A stretch of 64,000 nt of DNA, from assembly GCF_900168205.1 (NCBI RefSeq), contig NZ_FUZE01000007.1, positions 124,001-188,000 of the forward strand, in the 5' to 3' direction. The first letter of the stretch is position 1. Each line of letters begins with the position of its first letter. This stretch comes from Chryseobacterium balustinum. GTDB taxonomy: Bacteria; Bacteroidota; Bacteroidia; Flavobacteriales; Weeksellaceae. The translations under genes were made by a program, and so were the position numbers. Positions 1 to 8,595 of the stretch are shown here, in pieces. The notes beneath the pieces were generated by a model, which was given only the letters and a program-made list of their open reading frames with translations, did not search any database and was not told the origin of the DNA.

Positions 1-1
1 T

Positions 2-433
2 TTTGATTTTATCAAAATATTACTGCATAAAGCGCATCTGGTGAAGATGAATAAAGCAGAACTGAGAACAATCATTCAGTATCTTGATGAAGAATATCTT
101 AATGAGGAAACCAGTATTCGATTTATTCAACAGTATTTTAATCTTAACGAAATTGTTCTTACGAAAGGAAGTAAGGGGGCAAGGTATTTTGTAGGAAAAG
201 ACAGTTTTACTTTCTCGGCGGTTTCTATTGACGTTAATGACACGGTAGGAAGTGGAGATTCTTTCCTTGCCGGTTTTTTATCGAAAAGAATTCAGGCTAA
301 ATCTCCTAAAGAAATTATGAAGCAAGCGGTTTCCTTAGGTGCATTTATTACTTCAAAATCTGGTGCCTGTCCTGATTATACTTATGAAGAATTCAGAAGC
401 TTCAGAGAAGAACATTACACAAAAACCATTTAA
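2..433 (+). CDS. PfkB-family sugar kinase (fructokinase-like), 3' part only
   Basis: This is the C-terminal part of an ATP-dependent sugar kinase; the reading frame is open to the left edge, so the gene starts outside the window. The PfkB signature DTVGSGDSFLAGF (bases 239-277) carries the catalytic Asp of the GxGD motif. The segment 'KGSKGARYF' before it matches the usual run-up to the lid and active site. The GTG at 41 is an internal codon, not a start. It ends 10 bp before the permease start, so the two are cotranscribed. A ketose such as fructose is the likely substrate, given the epimerase and porin downstream; the kinase alone does not prove this. Confidence 0.85.
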   Translation, partial: FDFIKILLHKAHLVKMNKAELRTIIQYLDEEYLNEETSIRFIQQYFNLNEIVLTKGSKGARYFVGKDSFTFSAVSIDVNDTVGSGDSFLAGFLSKRIQAKSPKEIMKQAVSLGAFITSKSGACPDYTYEEFRSFREEHYTKTI

Positions 434-443
434 TATAACGACT

Positions 444-1688
444 ATGAATACTGCGAAATTTACGGAGAAAAAATATTATCTTGTATTAATATTTGTGATT
501 TCATTGTTCTTCTTTTGGGCTGTTGCTTTGACAATGGGCGATGTATTAAACAAGCATTTCCAGAATGTTTTAAATATTTCCAAATCAAAATCTGGGCTAG
601 TGCAGCTGTCAATATTCGGTGCTTACGCACTGATGGGAATTCCTGCGGGCTTATTTATGAAAAAATTTGGTTACAAAATGGGGGTCATCTTAGGATTGTC
701 ACTTTTTGCATTGGGTTCATTTCTTTTTATTCCGGCAGCCAATATGGTTTCGTTTAATTTTTTCAGGTTGGCACTTTTTGTTCTGGCAATGGGAATGGCA
801 ACTTTAGAAACCGTAGCACATCCTTTTGTAGCAGCATTAGGAAATGAAAAAACAAGCGACCAGCGTGTTAATTTTGCACAGTCTTTTAATGGATTAGGCG
901 CAATTATCGGTCCGCTGCTGGGAGGTTTTTTCATCTTCGGAAACGGAGAGGTAGAGAATGACTCATTAGATTCTGTGAAAAATCTTTACACTTGGATCGG
1001 TGTTGTGATTTTGACAATAACCATTATTTTTTCTTTTATTAAAGTTCCCAGTTTGAAAGACCCTCATGCAGAAGATATTCAGGTTTCCGAGAGCGAAAAT
1101 GAGGGAGAAGGTGATGTTTCAGACCCGCACGCGCCACTTTATAAACAAAGACATTTTATTTTTGCAGTTATTGCTCAGTTTTTCAATATCGCTGCGCAAG
1201 GCGGAACGTGGGCGTATTTCATCAATTATGGTGTAGAAAAAATGCATCTTCCGGAGATTCAGGCTTCTTATTATTTTTCATTAAGCATGGCGATGATGAT
1301 GATTGGTCGTTTTGTAGGAACATTCTTAATGAAATTCATTGCTCCCAATAAACTGCTTGCCATCTTTACGGCTTGTAATATTGTGTTGTGTTTAATTATT
1401 TCACAAAGTTGGGGTTGGACATCTTTTATCAGTCTGATATTATTAAATTTATTCTTAAGTGTGATGTATCCTACTATTTTCAGTCTTGGTTTGAAGAGGT
1501 TGGGTAGTAAAGTACCCCAAGCTTCTTCATTTCTGGTAATGGCAATGTTTGGCGGCGCTGTTTTTCCTCCTTTAATGGGGAAAATTGCGGAAACTGATAT
1601 TGCTCACGCTTATCTACTTCCAATCATTTGTTACGTTTTTATTTTGCTTTTTGCTTTGAAATTCTACAAGCCTAAAACTTTAAAATAA
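444..1688 (+). CDS. MFS sugar permease, FHS (FucP/GluP-like) family
   Basis: A 414-residue inner-membrane sugar:proton symporter. The frame is open upstream to 339, but the ATG at 444 sits just after the kinase stop and gives the expected N-terminus (MNTAKF, then first membrane span). The motif FFFWAVALTMGDVLNKHFQ in span 1 resembles the FFxWG..NxLNDxLIPxF signature of FucP-like proteins, and about twelve hydrophobic spans follow with a charged cytoplasmic loop near residues 205-230. It lies between a sugar kinase and a carbohydrate porin, so it probably carries the operon's sugar across the inner membrane. Fucose, glucose/galactose and ketoses are all seen in this family; the substrate is inferred from neighbours. 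Confidence 0.85.
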   Translation: MNTAKFTEKKYYLVLIFVISLFFFWAVALTMGDVLNKHFQNVLNISKSKSGLVQLSIFGAYALMGIPAGLFMKKFGYKMGVILGLSLFALGSFLFIPAANMVSFNFFRLALFVLAMGMATLETVAHPFVAALGNEKTSDQRVNFAQSFNGLGAIIGPLLGGFFIFGNGEVENDSLDSVKNLYTWIGVVILTITIIFSFIKVPSLKDPHAEDIQVSESENEGEGDVSDPHAPLYKQRHFIFAVIAQFFNIAAQGGTWAYFINYGVEKMHLPEIQASYYFSLSMAMMMIGRFVGTFLMKFIAPNKLLAIFTACNIVLCLIISQSWGWTSFISLILLNLFLSVMYPTIFSLGLKRLGSKVPQASSFLVMAMFGGAVFPPLMGKIAETDIAHAYLLPIICYVFILLFALKFYKPKTLK

Positions 1689-1692
1689 ATCG

Positions 1693-3102
1693 ATGAAAAC
1701 AAAGATTTTATCTTACTGGTGCATCTTTTTATTATGCATCAGTAGTAATTCTTATGCCCAAATTGTAATTACCAATAAAGACTTTTCTTTTGGTACAACG
1801 GGTAGAATCGGAGCTGGTTATTCACCAAATGCCGATGGGAAAACGGGTAGACAGTTGAATCTTAATAATCAAGGCTCGCTCGGAGGAAGAATGGACCAAG
1901 GTGATTATGTAGATTTTTTACCGGCTTTTCATTTTACTCCTGTTGTGAATGGAGACAGTGCAAAAAGTACAAAAATAGACATGCAGGCGAGATTAAGTTT
2001 CTACTCCGGAGGGACTTTTTTGGGAAATGTAGATTCAAAATCAAATCAGGGGATGATTATCGCTTTACCAGAAGCTTTTGTAGAAGCTCGAAATATTATG
2101 GGGAGCGATTGGGATGTTTGGGTTGGCTCTCGTTGGTTGAGATATGATGATGTACATATTGCCGATTATTTTTACTTTGATGACCATTCGGCGACAGGCT
2201 GGGGAGTGAGACATAAAAATACTCGATTTTCTATGTTCTTTCCTGCGGCAATAGATACAGCAGCGAGTAATTCGACGCCTTATTCTTATACTAACGTTAT
2301 TAGCGGAACTAAAAGTTTGATCTACAGACAACGTGAGGTTTTGGTATTAGAACAGATTATTCCTTTTAAAAATAACGATCAAAAACTAAAACTTCTAGCT
2401 GAGTTTCATAAGATTGAGAAATCAGGGGGGAATTCTGTAGAACATTATCCATCAGATAACGGGTGGGTTTTTGGGGCAAAATTAAATTCGAATATTAAGA
2501 CCAAAATCACAGGCTCATTCAATCAAATATCTTTACGATATGGAAGCGGGATCGCCAATGGGGGTGACGGAGGAAATACACAGACCTGGAGAACATATGG
2601 TGCTCCCGATGAATTGACAAAAACTTACAAAGATGCTTATTCATTGACATTGGTTGAGCATATTTTGTTAAACCTTTCCAATAAATGGTCTATTAATGCG
2701 TATGCAGTTTATACCAAAAGTAAAGGTGGAGCAAAAAGTGATAACAAAGCTGTCGATTATTATCAAAGAGAAATTTTCAATGAAAAATCAGAGTTTAATA
2801 CAGGTTTAAGAGCTACTTATTATTTCAATAATTGGTTTCATCTACTTTCAGAACTGCATTTTGCGTCACGGAAAGATGGAACACAGGATTCTGCATCAAT
2901 GACAAAATTAGTTCTGGCTCCAACCATCGCTCCGACTGCAGAAAGAAGTGTTTGGGCAAGACCTCACATCCGTTTGATTGCTGAGCTTTCTCGATACAAT
3001 AACCAGGCAATGATGAGTCTTTATTCACCGTTTTTACAGCAATCTGGAGCGAAAAGATTCGGAACTTACTTTGGAGTAAGAACAGAATGGTGGATCTTTT
3101 AA
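1693..3102 (+). CDS. outer-membrane carbohydrate porin, LamB-like
   Basis: A 469-residue outer-membrane barrel protein. A signal peptide (MKTKILSYWCIFLLCISSNSYAQ in two overlapping halves) precedes the mature start. Around residues 137-165 the text 'WVGSRWLRYDDVHIADYFYF' resembles the maltoporin segment '[20 protein letters not shown]'. The protein ends WWIF, with the aromatic C-terminal residue expected of barrels inserted by BAM. The start is 4 bp after the permease stop, so it belongs to the same operon and should let the sugar through the outer membrane. The sugar specificity cannot be read from the sequence. Confidence 0.8.
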   Translation: MKTKILSYWCIFLLCISSNSYAQIVITNKDFSFGTTGRIGAGYSPNADGKTGRQLNLNNQGSLGGRMDQGDYVDFLPAFHFTPVVNGDSAKSTKIDMQARLSFYSGGTFLGNVDSKSNQGMIIALPEAFVEARNIMGSDWDVWVGSRWLRYDDVHIADYFYFDDHSATGWGVRHKNTRFSMFFPAAIDTAASNSTPYSYTNVISGTKSLIYRQREVLVLEQIIPFKNNDQKLKLLAEFHKIEKSGGNSVEHYPSDNGWVFGAKLNSNIKTKITGSFNQISLRYGSGIANGGDGGNTQTWRTYGAPDELTKTYKDAYSLTLVEHILLNLSNKWSINAYAVYTKSKGGAKSDNKAVDYYQREIFNEKSEFNTGLRATYYFNNWFHLLSELHFASRKDGTQDSASMTKLVLAPTIAPTAERSVWARPHIRLIAELSRYNNQAMMSLYSPFLQQSGAKRFGTYFGVRTEWWIF

Positions 3103-3162
3103 AATAAAATCTGTTTAATTTTTTTTGAGTTGAAACAAACTCATCATCTAAATCTTTAAAAA

Positions 3163-3999
3163 ATGAAAGTAAAATTAGGCGCTTCACTCTTGTCTTGGAT
3201 CACTCCAAACTGGAATCCTGAAGCAGGAAAATATGCAATAGAAAAAACAGCAAAAGCAGGGTTTGATTTGATAGAAATTCTTCTTCCCAACTCAATGGAA
3301 TTTAATTCAAAAGATGTAAAACAGCAATTGAAAAATAATGATCTCGATGTTGTTTGTTCATTGAATTTACCAAAAGAAGCACACATTGCATTCTATCCAA
3401 AAAATGCAGAAAAATTGATTAAAGAAGCTATTGATAAGTCCTCAGAATTGGAAACTGATTTTCTTGGCGGTGTTCTTCATGGTGGAATTGGTGTTTTCTC
3501 AGGAAATCCTCTCTCTGAAAATGAAGTAGAAATCATTGTCGAAGTTTGGAGCAATATTGCTGATTATGCTAAAAAAAAAGGCGTCAATGTCGGCATTGAA
3601 CCGATTAATCGTTATGAATCTTATGTTTGTAATACAGCAGAAAATGTCTTGAATTTAATTACAAAAACAGAAAAAGACAATCTGTTTCTTCATCTTGATA
3701 CATTCCATATGAATATTGAAGAAAATAATTTTTATGACCCCATTATTTTGGCCGGGAAAAAATTAAAACACGTACACATCACAGAATCTCACCGCGGAAT
3801 GCTTGGCGAAGGAACAGTTAATTGGAACGAACTTTTCAGGGCTTTAAAAGAAACTGATTTTGAAGGAAATTTGGTTTTGGAAAATTTTTCATCTTCCATT
3901 CCCGGAATGCAGCAAGCTGTTTCATTATGGCAGCAATCCCCCTACGAAGCTGAGGATTTAGCAAAGAAAAGCTTGGAGTTTTTGAGGAAACAATTTTGA
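3163..3999 (+). CDS. ketose 3-epimerase (D-tagatose/D-allulose 3-epimerase family)
   Basis: A 278-residue TIM-barrel sugar epimerase. Metal ligands are visible as Glu146 (IEPINRYE), Asp179 (HLDTFH), His205 (HVHITESHRG) and Glu240 (LVLENF). Their spacing (33, 26, 35) equals that of Pseudomonas cichorii D-tagatose 3-epimerase (152, 185, 211, 246). The sugar-binding Glu, His and Arg also match with the same offset of six (Glu152, His182, Arg211). Such enzymes interconvert fructose/allulose or tagatose/sorbose at C3. It follows the porin by 60 bp with no terminator visible, so it is probably the last gene of the operon, feeding a ketose to the kinase. The substrate is inferred. Confidence 0.82.
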   Translation: MKVKLGASLLSWITPNWNPEAGKYAIEKTAKAGFDLIEILLPNSMEFNSKDVKQQLKNNDLDVVCSLNLPKEAHIAFYPKNAEKLIKEAIDKSSELETDFLGGVLHGGIGVFSGNPLSENEVEIIVEVWSNIADYAKKKGVNVGIEPINRYESYVCNTAENVLNLITKTEKDNLFLHLDTFHMNIEENNFYDPIILAGKKLKHVHITESHRGMLGEGTVNWNELFRALKETDFEGNLVLENFSSSIPGMQQAVSLWQQSPYEAEDLAKKSLEFLRKQF

Positions 4000-4067
4000 T
4001 TTAAATAGATTACTTTTTTACAATATTTTTTAGAAAATTCGGACATGCTATATTGGTAATTTTATTG

Positions 4068-4574
4068 CTATGTACTTGTTTTAATATGAAGATATGCATC
4101 TAATAAGAGATTTTCTACGGTATTGTGAGCCAGCATTTTAAAGATTGATTTTTCTTTCTGGTAGAATTTTAATAGTCGCTCAATTAAGACAACTTTATTT
4201 CGTTTATTATAATCGAAATTTGGCACGATGAAAATAGGTGATAATTGATTGAAAAAGATGCCTGAATCTAAAAGAATACTGTTTTTGGTAGGACTATTAT
4301 AAAAATGTTCCGAAAAGGCAATGATATAGAAGTCTTTTGCCTCTGTGTTATTTGGTAATTCAATTGTTTTTTCGGGGCCTACAAATATTGTTTTTCCGCT
4401 ATCGATGTGATGAAGCTCGTCTTCAATTTTTAAAGATATATTTTCTGCCGTAAGAAGAATGCAAAAAAAATCGAGGGTATTAAATCGTTGACAATTATTT
4501 TCTTTATCAACTATTTTTGAAAGAGGTGAGAAGCAAAATCCATTATTTGTGATTTGATTCGTTATTTTATACAT
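4068..4574 (-). CDS. AraC-type N-terminal sensor domain protein lacking a DNA-binding domain
   Basis: A 168-residue protein resembling only the cupin-like ligand-sensing half of Bacteroidota AraC regulators. It shows the segment 'LDFFCILLTAENISLKIEDE', a 'GKTIFVGPEKTIEL' turn and the typical 'FYIIAFSEHFYN' strand followed by helices. The C-terminal AraC helix-turn-helix pair is missing: the frame stops at TAG (4068-4070), and only 68 bp remain before the convergent epimerase gene, too short to hold it in another frame. It may be a truncated regulator, a decoy partner or a decaying gene. It has no start-site motif I would rely on. Confidence 0.55.
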   Translation of the reverse strand: MYKITNQITNNGFCFSPLSKIVDKENNCQRFNTLDFFCILLTAENISLKIEDELHHIDSGKTIFVGPEKTIELPNNTEAKDFYIIAFSEHFYNSPTKNSILLDSGIFFNQLSPIFIVPNFDYNKRNKVVLIERLLKFYQKEKSIFKMLAHNTVENLLLDAYLHIKTST

Positions 4575-5198
4575 TTTAGAATTTATTTTTATAAACTTTT
4601 CTGGTTAACAGAAACTGCGATTGAGTAAGTTATTCAATATTATGAGGCTTGTATTAACGAGTTTTCTATCTTTTCATATGTTATGATTGCTAGACGCGAT
4701 ACTTTTAAATTAAAATGTATTGATGTTTCTTTAATCACGATATCGATTTTAAGCAAATTTGGTTCCAATAATCTTTTTTCAATTGATATTTATTAATATT
4801 TTTAATAGGAAATTTTATATATGGAAATATAATACCTGTTTTCGGGGGATGATAATACTTGATAGTGAAAATAGACCCTATATTTTCAAACTGAAATACC
4901 TTTAAATTTTTAATCCACGTAAAAATTGATATCTTATTAAATAATCATCAATATCAATAAAGGCCATCTTAAATTGATTTGATTAATACTGTAAATTCTT
5001 CAAGTATTTACATGGAAATTATAATGTGAAATCATCAATAATGAAAAACTATTTTTTCATTATTTCTAAAAATAATTTGTTATTGATTTTATGAGTTAAA
5101 TATTGTTTTTTTATATTTAATATAATATCATTGCGCAATCGTTTTCCAATATGTTATGTTTGTAATAATATTTATTTTGTTATTTATTGTTTAATAAA
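4575..5198. other. very AT-rich intergenic region upstream of the pectate lyase gene
   Basis: About 620 bp between two divergent genes with no convincing ORF on either strand. A perfect 9-bp inverted repeat (AATGAAAAA ctat TTTTTCATT, 5040-5061) is the only clear structure. It has no GC pairs beyond two, so it is a weak hairpin. I see no RNA gene or mobile-element relic. Confidence 0.4.
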
Positions 5199-5229
5199 TT
5201 TGCGATTATTATAAATAATTATAAATTTG
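5199..5229 (+). promoter_or_regulatory. Bacteroidota housekeeping promoter of the pectate lyase gene
   Basis: TTTG (5199-5202), a 19-bp spacer and TAAATTTG (5222-5229) match the Bacteroidota consensus TTTG-N19-TAnnTTTG exactly. The expected start of transcription lies about 17 nt before the ATG at 5253. A second TAAATTTG at 5195-5202 overlaps the -33 element and could act as an alternative -7 box. Confidence 0.7.
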
Positions 5230-5252
5230 CCTGAATCAAAAAAATATTAACT

Positions 5253-6368
5253 ATGAAATTCAAATTCAAGTCCGCATTTTCTGCGGGAGCTTTAACTGTT
5301 GTTTTAGCATTTACTTCATGTACAAACACTAATCTTGAGACGGATGTACTAGAAAACTCTAATGAGAGCAATTCTCAAAACTCTCTTTTTGCAAAAACTA
5401 TTGTGCCTTTGGCAAATTGTGTAGCTCCGGGATGGGCATCCAGCAATGGGGGGACAACCGGCGGTGGAACTGCGGCTGAGACTACCGTTACAAATTTTGC
5501 TCAGTTAAAAAGCGCTATCGAGAATTCTAGTGTTAAAGTGGTAAAAGTTGTAGGAACAATTACCGTAACTTCACGTTTATCTTTTCAGGACCAAACCGGG
5601 AAAACTATTTATGGAACCAGTGGTGCAAAGTTGGTTTCTACCAATCAGACAAAAGATGGTTCAGGTATTATTAACATCAAAAGATGTAATAATATTATTG
5701 TAAGAAATTTGATTTTCGAAGGCCCGGGAGCGTACGATACAGATGGTTGGGATAATGCAATTTTAGATGATTGTAGAAATGTTTGGATAGACCATTGTGA
5801 GTTCAGAGATGGAGTAGATGGAAACTTTGATATTAAGAACAAATCAGATTTTATTACCGTTTCCTATACCAAATTTCACTATTTAAAAACACCTAAGGCA
5901 GGTGGATCTGGAGGTACTGATGATCATAGATTTTCTAATCTTATCGGTTCTAGTGACGGTGCTACGGCAGATACAGATAAGCTTAATGTAACATTTGTAC
6001 GTTGCTGGTGGGCACAAGGTTGTAGAGAGCGTATGCCAAGAGTACGTTTTGGTAAGATTCATATTTTAAACAGTTATTTCAATAGTACAGTAAGTAATAA
6101 ATGTATAGCTGCAGGTGTTAAAGCAAATATTCTTGTTGAAAGAAATGTGTTTGAAAATGTAAAACAGCCTATAGACTTAATGAGCGGCTTTACTGCGGTT
6201 ACCGAAACAGGAAGTACTTTCACTAATGTTACCGGAAATAAGGTTGGAAGCGGTACTGCATTCACTCCTCCATACACTATTGTTAAACTTGCAACTAACG
6301 CTGTAAAGGCAGATGTAACAGCCAATGCAGGTGCTACTTTAAGTGGTAATATTTGCGAAAGTTTTTAA
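5253..6368 (+). CDS. secreted pectate lyase lipoprotein, polysaccharide lyase family 1
   Basis: A 371-residue extracytoplasmic enzyme that should cleave polygalacturonate by beta-elimination. The N-terminus is a lipoprotein signal with lipobox AFTSC (Cys23), then a Ser/Asn linker to about residue 55. The PL1 hallmarks follow: WIDHCEF (178-184), the Ca-binding region GVDGNFDIK (187-195) and the catalytic Arg motif RERMPRVRFGKIH (258-270). It is monocistronic: its own promoter is upstream and a terminator lies 30 bp after the stop. No SusC/SusD or other pectin gene adjoins it, so it is not part of a local polysaccharide utilisation locus. Confidence 0.9.
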   Translation: MKFKFKSAFSAGALTVVLAFTSCTNTNLETDVLENSNESNSQNSLFAKTIVPLANCVAPGWASSNGGTTGGGTAAETTVTNFAQLKSAIENSSVKVVKVVGTITVTSRLSFQDQTGKTIYGTSGAKLVSTNQTKDGSGIINIKRCNNIIVRNLIFEGPGAYDTDGWDNAILDDCRNVWIDHCEFRDGVDGNFDIKNKSDFITVSYTKFHYLKTPKAGGSGGTDDHRFSNLIGSSDGATADTDKLNVTFVRCWWAQGCRERMPRVRFGKIHILNSYFNSTVSNKCIAAGVKANILVERNVFENVKQPIDLMSGFTAVTETGSTFTNVTGNKVGSGTAFTPPYTIVKLATNAVKADVTANAGATLSGNICESF

Positions 6369-6396
6369 TACAATCGATTACATTGATATTATCATT

Positions 6397-6430
6397 AAAA
6401 GGTTTAGCTTAATTGCTAAGCCTTTTTTTA
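6397..6430. terminator. intrinsic terminator between pectate lyase and ClC genes
   Basis: AAGGTTTAGC / GCTAAGCCTT form a 10-bp stem with one G-T pair around a TTAATT loop, followed by seven T. It terminates the plus-strand lyase transcript and, with the A-run on the other arm, may serve the convergent channel gene too. Confidence 0.75.
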
Positions 6431-6455
6431 TTAAGATAGTTGATTTAAATACATA

Positions 6456-8297
6456 CTATGAAGAATAATCTTTCAATAACTGTCTGTAGCTTGTAAGCAT
6501 AGCAGATTTTGAAATAAAACCGATAAATCTATTGTCATCGTCAACAACCGGAAGATGCCATGTATCGGTATCATCAAACATCTGAATAATCGTTACAGGT
6601 TTATCATTTAAATGGACAAGACCTTCAGGAATTTTTACCAATTTAGAAATATTCAGCTGTTGGTCTTCATTAAATAAATAAGGACGAATATCGTCTAATG
6701 TAACAATGCCTTTAAGTTTATACTCATCATTTACCACCGCAAAATTATTCTTCCTTCCATTGCTGATGAGGTGATATAGCTCTTTTAACGATGAATTTTC
6801 ATTGATTATTTGAGAATTGAAATCAATAAAATCTTTGGTTTGAAGCGAAGACAAAAGATTATTATCATGTTTGTGTGTAAATATCTTTCCTTGGTCTGCC
6901 AGATTTTTTAATTCAGGAGAAATAGGAGCAAACCATTTAGCAATAAGATAAGACATCACAGCAACAATCATCAACGGGATAAATAGATCATATCCAAAAC
7001 TCGATTCCGCAATCAGAAAAATAGCGGTAAGAGGAGCATATAATACACCGCTCATTGCACCGGCCATTCCTACTAAAATAAGATTGGTTACAGGAACATC
7101 AGTAAATCCTAAGTTTTGACAGATAACTGCAAATAAAAACCCAACAGATCCTCCTGCAAATAGAGAAGGGGCAAAGTTTCCGCCATTTCCCCCACTAAAA
7201 ATAGTGAATGAAGTAGCAAAAGCTTTTAAAAGGCAAACTAAAACCAGAAATACAATAACAGTCCATTCCTTTATTTCAAAATACCTGAAAAAACTGTTAT
7301 GAATTACCGAATTGATATTACCATTTGTAAAATCTTTTACCGTATCATATCCTTCACCAAATAATGGCGGGAAAAGCACACACAGTAAAGAAAGTACAGC
7401 ACCACCAAACATCGCTTTTCTAAGTCGCGAAAGCTGTAAACCATTGATGAAATGCTCTACCTTTTGAGATACAACAACAAAATATCTTGCATAAAGACCT
7501 GTAATAAGACCAAGAATTAAATAGTAAGGAACATTATAATAATTGAACGCTTCACGGGTATAGAATCTGAATAAAACATCTTCCTGAAGTAATATTCTGG
7601 ACAGTAAACTTCCGCAAACCGCAGCTACAACCAATGGAATAAAATCAGTAAATACAACTCCGGTAAGTAAAATCTCGAAGGCAAACATAATCCCTGCAAT
7701 CGGCGCATTAAAAGCTGAAGCAATTCCGGCAGTGGCACCTGCAGCCAAAAGAAGTGTTCGTTCTTTGTAGCTTAGCCTGTAAGTACGTGCATAATTGGAT
7801 CCGATGGCTGCCCCCGTAACTGCAATAGGACTTTCGATTCCGGCAGAACCTCCAAGCCCAACGGTAACGGCACTTTGTATTATTTGTGAATACATTTTCA
7901 CATTAGATACAATACTTGAGTTTTGGGCAATTTCATATAATATAGCTCCAATTCCTTTTTTGTCCTGCCCTTTAAATAGGGTAATTACAATAGCCGCGGT
8001 TAAGACAATTCCAAGAAACGGAAAAACAATATAAAATATAATCTGATACTCAAAATGTACCTTATGGGTAATGAAATGGTGAATATTGTGTACAACAGTT
8101 TTTAAAATAACGCCCGCCAATCCTGCGGTACATCCTACCAAAATACCTGACAGGATGAGAAACTGATTTCTGCTTAAATGATTCTTAAGCCAATGAAGAA
8201 TGATCTCATAGCTGCGTGCTTTTTTGAGACCATATTGCTGAAAATCTCTTTTAAACTTAAGAAAACTTACGAATTTTTTTTTGTTGTGGAAATTCAC
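6456..8297 (-). CDS. ClC-family chloride channel/transporter with two C-terminal CBS domains
   Basis: A 613-residue inner-membrane anion channel or Cl-/H+ antiporter. Residues 40-445 carry the hydrophobic ClC core. 'GGSAGIESPIAV' (149-160) corresponds to the GxEGP motif, and Glu155 is in the position of the gating glutamate. 'SGGNGGNFAPSLFAGG' corresponds to the GGxFxP anion-binding loop in the second half. The cytosolic end (about 480-610) holds two CBS repeats, the second including 'WHLPVVDDDNRFIGFIS', which usually bind adenosine nucleotides and gate the channel. It stands alone, with a possible promoter at 8339-8346. Whether it is a channel or an exchanger cannot be told here. Confidence 0.9.
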   Translation of the reverse strand: MNFHNKKKFVSFLKFKRDFQQYGLKKARSYEIILHWLKNHLSRNQFLILSGILVGCTAGLAGVILKTVVHNIHHFITHKVHFEYQIIFYIVFPFLGIVLTAAIVITLFKGQDKKGIGAILYEIAQNSSIVSNVKMYSQIIQSAVTVGLGGSAGIESPIAVTGAAIGSNYARTYRLSYKERTLLLAAGATAGIASAFNAPIAGIMFAFEILLTGVVFTDFIPLVVAAVCGSLLSRILLQEDVLFRFYTREAFNYYNVPYYLILGLITGLYARYFVVVSQKVEHFINGLQLSRLRKAMFGGAVLSLLCVLFPPLFGEGYDTVKDFTNGNINSVIHNSFFRYFEIKEWTVIVFLVLVCLLKAFATSFTIFSGGNGGNFAPSLFAGGSVGFLFAVICQNLGFTDVPVTNLILVGMAGAMSGVLYAPLTAIFLIAESSFGYDLFIPLMIVAVMSYLIAKWFAPISPELKNLADQGKIFTHKHDNNLLSSLQTKDFIDFNSQIINENSSLKELYHLISNGRKNNFAVVNDEYKLKGIVTLDDIRPYLFNEDQQLNISKLVKIPEGLVHLNDKPVTIIQMFDDTDTWHLPVVDDDNRFIGFISKSAMLTSYRQLLKDYSS

Positions 8298-8338
8298 CTT
8301 GAAATAATAATGAAGTAAATTATTGATATACTTTCATG

Positions 8339-8346
8339 CAAAGGTA
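8339..8346 (-). promoter_or_regulatory. probable -7 promoter element of the ClC gene
   Basis: Read on the minus strand this is TACCTTTG, a full match to TAnnTTTG, about 42 nt before the ATG. The -33 element is not clear at the expected distance, so the call rests on the -7 box only. Confidence 0.45.
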
Positions 8347-8400
8347 TTAAAATGTATCGACAACGTTAAACTGATATAAAAACTTGTTTATTAAATTCAA

Positions 8401-8442
8401 ACAAAAAGTCGCTTTAATCAATACTTATTGACCCAAAGCGAC
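8401..8442 (-). terminator. intrinsic terminator overlapping the end of a tiny ORF
   Basis: On the minus strand GTCGCTTT pairs with AAAGCGAC (8435-8442 with 8408-8415), with an inner 5-bp stem TCAAT/ATTGA and a 4-nt loop. A T-run (8401-8407) follows. The stop codon of the 20-residue ORF lies at the hairpin apex, so the last codons form the ascending arm. Confidence 0.75.
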
Positions 8443-8487
8443 AGATATAAATGACATCACAGCAAAAAATAAAGCTCTTATTTTCAT
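8425..8487 (-). CDS. tiny signal-peptide-like ORF, 20 residues
   Basis: The ORF reads MKIRALFFAVMSFISVALGQ, with a basic start, a hydrophobic core and an ALGQ end like a Bacteroidota signal peptide cut site. A TATTTTTG box lies 25 bp upstream (8513-8520), and the last codons run into a strong terminator whose loop contains the TAA. Promoter, ORF and terminator together form a transcription unit of about 100 nt. It could encode a leader peptide, a small membrane peptide or the remnant of a secreted protein, or the RNA itself may be the product. I do not recognise a family. Confidence 0.4.
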   Translation of the reverse strand: MKIRALFFAVMSFISVALGQ

Positions 8488-8512
8488 ATCAATAATGTCT
8501 AAAATTATTTTA

Positions 8513-8520
8513 CAAAAATA
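8513..8520 (-). promoter_or_regulatory. probable -7 promoter element of the tiny ORF unit
   Basis: On the minus strand this is TATTTTTG, matching TAnnTTTG, about 25 nt before the ATG at 8487. The -33 region (CTTT, 19 bp away) is only a partial match. Confidence 0.4.
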
Positions 8521-8595
8521 ATGCGTTGAGGTATATATTAAAGATTTAACTTAAATAGTATCTCTCAATTTTAAGTTTGAATACTGTTTAAACGA

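Noticed and set aside
5040..5061. AATGAAAAA/TTTTTCATT hairpin before the pectate lyase gene
   Set aside because: Nearly all A-T pairs and no T-run beyond the stem; too weak to call a terminator or operator.
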